The notes below the pieces were generated by a model. The model saw only the letters and a list, made by a program, of their open reading frames with translations, was not told where the DNA came from and made no database searches. Below, in pieces: positions 12,536 through 16,520 of a stretch of 16,520 bases of DNA. The DNA comes from JAEUKA01 sp035340095 (GTDB taxonomy: Bacteria; Myxococcota_A; Polyangia; Palsa-1104; JAEUJZ01). A program made the position numbers and the translations under genes. Every line of letters starts with the position of its first letter. Position 1 is the first letter of the stretch. The stretch covers positions 1 through 16,520 of the forward strand of contig DAORGN010000104.1 in the NCBI GenBank assembly GCA_035340095.1. The letters are read 5' to 3'.

Positions 12536-15448
12536 CTATCCACACGCCGGCGTCGATACAATTGGACGCAGTTTGTGACACGCAGCGTGCAGAAACTCTA
12601 CATCGGAAATCGAGTAAAGACGTGCTTCGCCGTGCGCCAAAAGCACAACGAGCTGTTTCCCATCCGATGAAAGCTCTGCGGACAGCGGCGGGTACGGCAA
12701 GTCTGAAAGTGCAAACACCAAGCTGCCATCTTGGCGTGAAAAGATGCGCACCGAACGGTCTGCGCTGGATGTCACGATGTAGTGTCCATCAAGAGAAAAC
12801 TCGGCAGATCGAATCGATCCGGTGTGTCCGCGCAGGTTTTGCATAAGCTCTCCGGTGGTCGTTCCAAACACCGCCACGGAACCATCGTCTGCACCGGACA
12901 CAGCGACGGAATCTCCGGCGGCATGGGACAGTGCAATCGTCCGCACCCGCGCAGCATGTTCGTGCAGATTCCGCAGCCGCTCTCCGCTTACGGCTTGCCA
13001 CAGGAGCACACGCTTTCCCGCTGCCGTCATCACAAGCTGACCATTTTGGGAAAGCTCGATTGCAGTCACTTCATCGACGTGCAAAAGCTGCGAACCGACT
13101 TTGTGTCCGCCTTGTCGCATGTAAACGACTTCCGCGCGTGCTCCCATTCCGATCACCAGCGGAAAACCCTGCGGCGGATCATCATCGGGAGACACCAGCG
13201 CGGACAAGACCTGCGCCGGCTGCGGATTGCGCAGTTGATTGAGCAGCTGTCCCTGTTCCGTAAATGTGAGCACGCGATTGTCGACGGAAATCATCACCTG
13301 GCTACAGCGATATTTGGCCGCCAAGGAATGCACCACGGCTTTGTCCGGAAGTGGAAATTCCGCAGACAGCGGCTGCCCTTGTCCATCCCACAACGAAACC
13401 CCGCTCTGCGATGCGGCCAGCAGAAACGGCTTCCCTTCCGCGCTGCGAGCAAACGGACACAGCATCAGGTGATGCAGTCCGGGTTCCGAAACGCGCAGAA
13501 ATGGGAGCCGCGGCGTCCCCATGTGCCCGACGGCCTGGCGCAGCTTCAGGGATTCCGGCTGCGACAAATGGCCTATTTTCCCAGCCAGTTCCGTGACCAC
13601 ATCGCGAAGCTGTAGCGCTTCCTTTGCCAGCGGTGGACCCACACGCAGCGATGGACTTGGTTCGAGCGCGCGCAGTCGTTCATCAATGCGAAGCCGAACT
13701 TTTTCGTGTTCCTGGCTTTCGCGCTCCGCGGCATTCTTTTCTTGCTCACGGTGCCGCAGACGTCGCTCGACTTCGCTCTTTTCTCGTCGAAGATCACGCA
13801 GACGCAGCTCGGTTTCATGTTTCTGTAAGCGCAGCTTGCCAAGCTCTTTTTCTTTGCGCAGAAGCTGCTGACTTGCATCACGCAGCGCACTGTAAAGTTC
13901 CCCGACTTCTCCTTCGAGCGATTCAATCCGTGCGGTCAGTTTGGCAATCTGCTGCTCTGCGTAGGAACGATATTCCTGGAGCAGCTTGATCTGGGAATCG
14001 CGCACCGCAGCTTTTTGATCGGCATCTTTTTTGTCCAGAACCCGCCGATAGGTCTGATACGCCGCGAACGGAAGCAGTGAAAGGAGTCCCACCACCGCGA
14101 GTGCAAAAATCGTCCGCTGCCGTCGCTCTTCACGATCTCGCACTTGCTGGCTGCGACCGATAAACTCTGCCAGATCAGGAGGCAGGGACTGACCGCTTTT
14201 GGGAATCGTATCCAGCGCTCTCTCGATCTCGATCCGCGACAGAGAGTAGTTTGCGCCTCGTCCGTGTTCCCAGTACGCAAACAGCTTGTCGGTCAGCCAG
14301 TCCGGCGTGCTGCGGTCGCGTTCCTGAATCCACTTGCTGCCGAACACCTCGCGGAAAATGCGATTGCGCGCAATCAGTCGCCGTTCCGTTCCATCCTGCC
14401 GCAGCTTGACCATTCCCGACAGAAGCAGCAGCGAATGCAGCCGATCCTGCGGTTCATAGATCACCCGATCTCCGACAAAAATTCGCCGATACAGTGTCAC
14501 TGCACTGTGGCGATCGTGATGATCGCTGACATGCTGGAACTGCGCTTCCGCAAAGCTCAAGTTGGGATCTTTGTGTCCCGATAGGAACAATTTGGCGACG
14601 GCATCCTTGACAGAATCAGCAGGATTCCCATTGTCTGTCTGCGGCTTGTCAACCAAGTACTGACACACCCGCTGCGTCATGTACGGATGACCGTCTGTCC
14701 ATGACAACACATGAGCCAGCCAGTCCGCACTGTTCCCCGGCAGAACCGACAGACCGGGCAGAAGCACTTCGGCTTCCCGCGCCGTGAAGTCGTCCAAATA
14801 CAGCCGCGTGTTGTCGAGGTTAAAAGGCGAACGGACCGGGTCTTTGATCAGCTCTTCCGGTGTGGCAACGCCAATCAAACAAAATGTAAGCCGCGGCTTT
14901 TTCGAAAAGGAACCACGGACTTCTTCATACAGAGAGCGCAGCGAAGCAAAAAATGCATCGGTGGAAAAACGGAAATCCGGACTCAGAACCGTGTCGATCT
15001 CGTCGAAGAAGATCACCACCGGCGCATCAATGTGCGGCAGCACTTCTTCATGAAAAAAACTGGTCCACAGATGCACCGGACCCGATTGGGAATGGCGCGA
15101 AAAAAAGTCCGACGCGGAAAATGGCAGCTCCAGTTCTTTCGCAGTGCGCTGAATCAGACCGCGATACCACTCCGCTTCCGGGGGAAAACCAAAGCCTTGC
15201 AGATTCAGGCTCGCTGCCTTCGCACCACGACGACGAAGCTCGCTCATCGCGCGCACCCGCAGGCTTGATTTGCCAATCTGCCGCGTTCCCAAGATGTAAC
15301 AGAGCCGTCCGCTGAGGAGCTCGGAAACCAAGCGGTCATCTTCGGGACGCTCGACGTAAAATGCCTGTCCAAGCGGAACCACGCCCCCCGCATGAAAGCG
15401 TCGGGTCGGGAACGGACTCATTTTCGCGAGGTTTTCCGACGACGGCAA
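12536..15448 (-). CDS. AAA-like (AAA_35/STAND-type) NTPase with transmembrane helix, coiled coil and WD40 propeller
   Basis: A 970-residue signalling-type NTPase. Residues about 28-370 form an AAA-like domain: FYVERPEDDRL, Walker A LGTRQIGKSS (G54-S62), Walker B VVIFFDEID (D149, E150), DPVRSPFNL (203-211) and WTDGHPYMTQRVCQYL (250-265). These match the AAA_35 (PF14516) pattern TRSPFN...WTGGHPYLTQ. A winged-helix-like part to about 430 follows, then a single transmembrane helix (446-464) and a long charged coiled coil (about 470-597). Seven WD40-like repeats (about 659-957) end with CHKLRPIVSTPACG, enough for one closed propeller. The helix implies that the NTPase is cytoplasmic and the coiled coil plus propeller are across the membrane, unless the helix is not inserted. 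The start is TTG, supported by AAGGA 9 bases before it; an ATG at 15421 (nine residues shorter) is the alternative. It is the second gene of an operon, 18 bp after its related partner. Confidence 0.88.
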   Translation of the reverse strand: MPSSENLAKMSPFPTRRFHAGGVVPLGQAFYVERPEDDRLVSELLSGRLCYILGTRQIGKSSLRVRAMSELRRRGAKAASLNLQGFGFPPEAEWYRGLIQRTAKELELPFSASDFFSRHSQSGPVHLWTSFFHEEVLPHIDAPVVIFFDEIDTVLSPDFRFSTDAFFASLRSLYEEVRGSFSKKPRLTFCLIGVATPEELIKDPVRSPFNLDNTRLYLDDFTAREAEVLLPGLSVLPGNSADWLAHVLSWTDGHPYMTQRVCQYLVDKPQTDNGNPADSVKDAVAKLFLSGHKDPNLSFAEAQFQHVSDHHDRHSAVTLYRRIFVGDRVIYEPQDRLHSLLLLSGMVKLRQDGTERRLIARNRIFREVFGSKWIQERDRSTPDWLTDKLFAYWEHGRGANYSLSRIEIERALDTIPKSGQSLPPDLAEFIGRSQQVRDREERRQRTIFALAVVGLLSLLPFAAYQTYRRVLDKKDADQKAAVRDSQIKLLQEYRSYAEQQIAKLTARIESLEGEVGELYSALRDASQQLLRKEKELGKLRLQKHETELRLRDLRREKSEVERRLRHREQEKNAAERESQEHEKVRLRIDERLRALEPSPSLRVGPPLAKEALQLRDVVTELAGKIGHLSQPESLKLRQAVGHMGTPRLPFLRVSEPGLHHLMLCPFARSAEGKPFLLAASQSGVSLWDGQGQPLSAEFPLPDKAVVHSLAAKYRCSQVMISVDNRVLTFTEQGQLLNQLRNPQPAQVLSALVSPDDDPPQGFPLVIGMGARAEVVYMRQGGHKVGSQLLHVDEVTAIELSQNGQLVMTAAGKRVLLWQAVSGERLRNLHEHAARVRTIALSHAAGDSVAVSGADDGSVAVFGTTTGELMQNLRGHTGSIRSAEFSLDGHYIVTSSADRSVRIFSRQDGSLVFALSDLPYPPLSAELSSDGKQLVVLLAHGEARLYSISDVEFLHAACHKLRPIVSTPACG

Positions 15449-15457
15449 ATCGATGAT

Positions 15458-15462
15458 TCCTT
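15458..15462 (-). promoter_or_regulatory. Ribosome binding site supporting a TTG start
   Basis: AAGGA in an A-rich context on the minus strand, 9 bases before the TTG at 15448 and immediately after the upstream stop. The ATG alternative at 15421 has only a GGAAAA about 10 bases before it, so the TTG start is favoured but not proven. Confidence 0.5.
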
Positions 15463-15466
15463 TTTC

Positions 15467-16520
15467 CTAAAGCCCGCGCAGATAGTCTTCGTACAGCGGA
15501 TAACGCAGCTTGATGCCGGTCTGGGTTTGGCGCGTAAGTCCACTTGCCATAAGTCGCTGCCGTTCCGCCATCGTCAGGGGTCCGCCGCGCAAAAGTCGCT
15601 GCACAGAATCATCCAGCTCTGGACTGCGCCGAATCCACTGCCGAATCGACTCCAGATGATGCTGACAGACGCGAATCAGGTGTTCTCGATCCAGATGCAG
15701 CACACCGAGCCGCGCCGCATCATCCAAAATCCGCCGCAACAGGTTTGGCTGTCCACCGACGATTTGCAAAAGTGCATCGGTCGCCACATCCGCCCCCGGC
15801 AATCGATCGTAGCCGCGGATCAGCGCCACGACTTCTTCCCGCGTGAAGTCATCGACTTCGATGCGCTCGGCGTGATTCAAAAACTGTGATCCGTGAATCA
15901 CATCCTGCGCCGATTCCAGCGTCGAAATCACGGTCACAAGTCGCAGAGACAACCAGCCCGCAGAATCCGCTGCACCATCGCCCGACAGATGCAGCGCCTG
16001 CTGGGTGCAATCGGCCCAGTGACGCAACATTCCGAACACCTCGGCCCCGAGCGGACTGTGCAACAGCAGATTTCCCGAAAGCAGAATCAGCGACAGCCCT
16101 GACGAAAGCCGCGGAAAAATGTCTTCTTCCAAAAGCCAGTTGAGCCGCTCAATGTGATCGTGCTGTTCAAAGCGCGTCTTCACCCACTGCGCATAGTCTT
16201 TTTCGCCGCTGCGCTGCGCCACCGCCCGCGCCAGCCGCAGACCGATTCCGCGCAGCACGGAATCCAAATGATCGCGGTGATCGAGCTTGAAGTTCGCCAG
16301 ATCGAGCAGCACCTCCAGCGGCTTGCGACCCCGCTTCGCCTCGTCGCTGCGCACACTGGCCAGCACATGCCGCAGCAGCGTTTTTTTGCCCGCAAACGCA
16401 GGCCCCCACAGCACCACCGGATTGTGCGTTTCTCCCCGCAGATAACGGCGCAGCGGACGTTCCAGTCGTTCCCGCGGAACGTAGTGTTCTAGCGATATCG
16501 CCGTAAGCCCCGCGTCCGAT
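15467..16520 (-). CDS. AAA-like NTPase relative with degenerate Walker B (N-terminus outside window)
   Basis: At least 350 residues; the frame stays open to the right edge, so the true start is probably just outside. It parallels the AAA part of the downstream gene: HYVPRERLERPLRRYL corresponds to FYVERPEDDRLVSELL. Walker A is GPAFAGKKT (16379-16405). RIEVDDFTREEVVALI and IVGGQPNLLRRIL match the dFt-x-Ea-x-L and tGGhPyL blocks. At the Walker B position it reads SLILLSGN (16070-16093), where the partner has IFFDEID. Both acidic residues are therefore gone and ATP hydrolysis is doubtful. The C-terminus (about the last 70 residues) looks winged-helix-like (GPLTMAERQRLMASGLTR, ending LRYPLYEDYLRGL), as at the end of STAND NTPase modules. 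There is no transmembrane, coiled-coil or WD40 region. It stops 18 bp before the full-length partner, so an operon and a complex between the two products are inferred. Confidence 0.78.
   Translation of the reverse strand, partial: SDAGLTAISLEHYVPRERLERPLRRYLRGETHNPVVLWGPAFAGKKTLLRHVLASVRSDEAKRGRKPLEVLLDLANFKLDHRDHLDSVLRGIGLRLARAVAQRSGEKDYAQWVKTRFEQHDHIERLNWLLEEDIFPRLSSGLSLILLSGNLLLHSPLGAEVFGMLRHWADCTQQALHLSGDGAADSAGWLSLRLVTVISTLESAQDVIHGSQFLNHAERIEVDDFTREEVVALIRGYDRLPGADVATDALLQIVGGQPNLLRRILDDAARLGVLHLDREHLIRVCQHHLESIRQWIRRSPELDDSVQRLLRGGPLTMAERQRLMASGLTRQTQTGIKLRYPLYEDYLRGL

Noticed and set aside
12782..13615. Plus-strand open frame of about 277 codons
   Set aside because: It lies entirely antisense to the WD40 region of the NTPase gene, and its composition is that of a reverse-complement shadow.
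1..16520. tRNA, rRNA, CRISPR arrays, insertion sequences, integrase or phage genes
   Set aside because: No repeat-spacer arrays, transposase or integrase motifs or terminal inverted repeats were seen, and gene density leaves little room for RNA genes.

Overview
The window looks like a piece of a Gram-negative chromosome from a Myxococcota-like (deltaproteobacterial) lineage. This is inferred from several lipoprotein-signal proteins, a lipoprotein with a DAG/DAS-rich linker, a monohaem cytochrome c lipoprotein ending in WLACGAP, a large VIT/vWA/TPR fusion and an AAA-like/WD40 ATPase. No rRNA or other decisive marker is present. Coding density is very high: no gap reaches 300 bp. I see no tRNA, rRNA, CRISPR array, insertion sequence or attachment site. 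Both window edges cut through genes.

Left part (1-5233): the 3' end of dnaE (replicative polymerase alpha subunit) converges on a membrane fatty-acid desaturase with a front-end-type third histidine box. Upstream of the desaturase on the same minus strand lies a lipoprotein with a LEA14/WHy-like motif and an exceptionally strong Shine-Dalgarno. Divergent from it is a HhH-GPD (AlkA/OGG-like) DNA-glycosylase-like protein whose usual catalytic aspartate position is occupied by histidine.

Middle part (5194-9907, minus strand): a two-gene unit. A 1118-residue exported VIT-vWA protein with polyproline linkers, TPR-like helices and a YfaP/DUF2135-like C-terminus is followed 13 bp downstream by an eight-repeat PQQ-type beta-propeller lipoprotein. 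The 3' end of the propeller gene overlaps the glycosylase-like gene by 40 bp tail to tail.

Right-middle part (10024-12514, plus strand): a small lipoprotein, a 73-residue ribbon-helix-helix-like protein, a predicted outer-membrane beta-barrel tightly coupled to a monohaem cytochrome c lipoprotein, and a 2OG-Fe(II) oxygenase-like protein (DUF6445-like). All are co-oriented, but only the barrel/cytochrome pair is clearly coupled.

Right end (12536-16520, minus strand): an operon of two related AAA-like (AAA_35/STAND-type) NTPases. The downstream one has intact Walker A and B motifs, a transmembrane helix, a long coiled coil and a seven-repeat WD40 propeller. The upstream one, cut by the window edge, keeps Walker A but has lost the Walker B acidic residues, suggesting an active/pseudo-enzyme pair. 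This is the best candidate for an undescribed system here.
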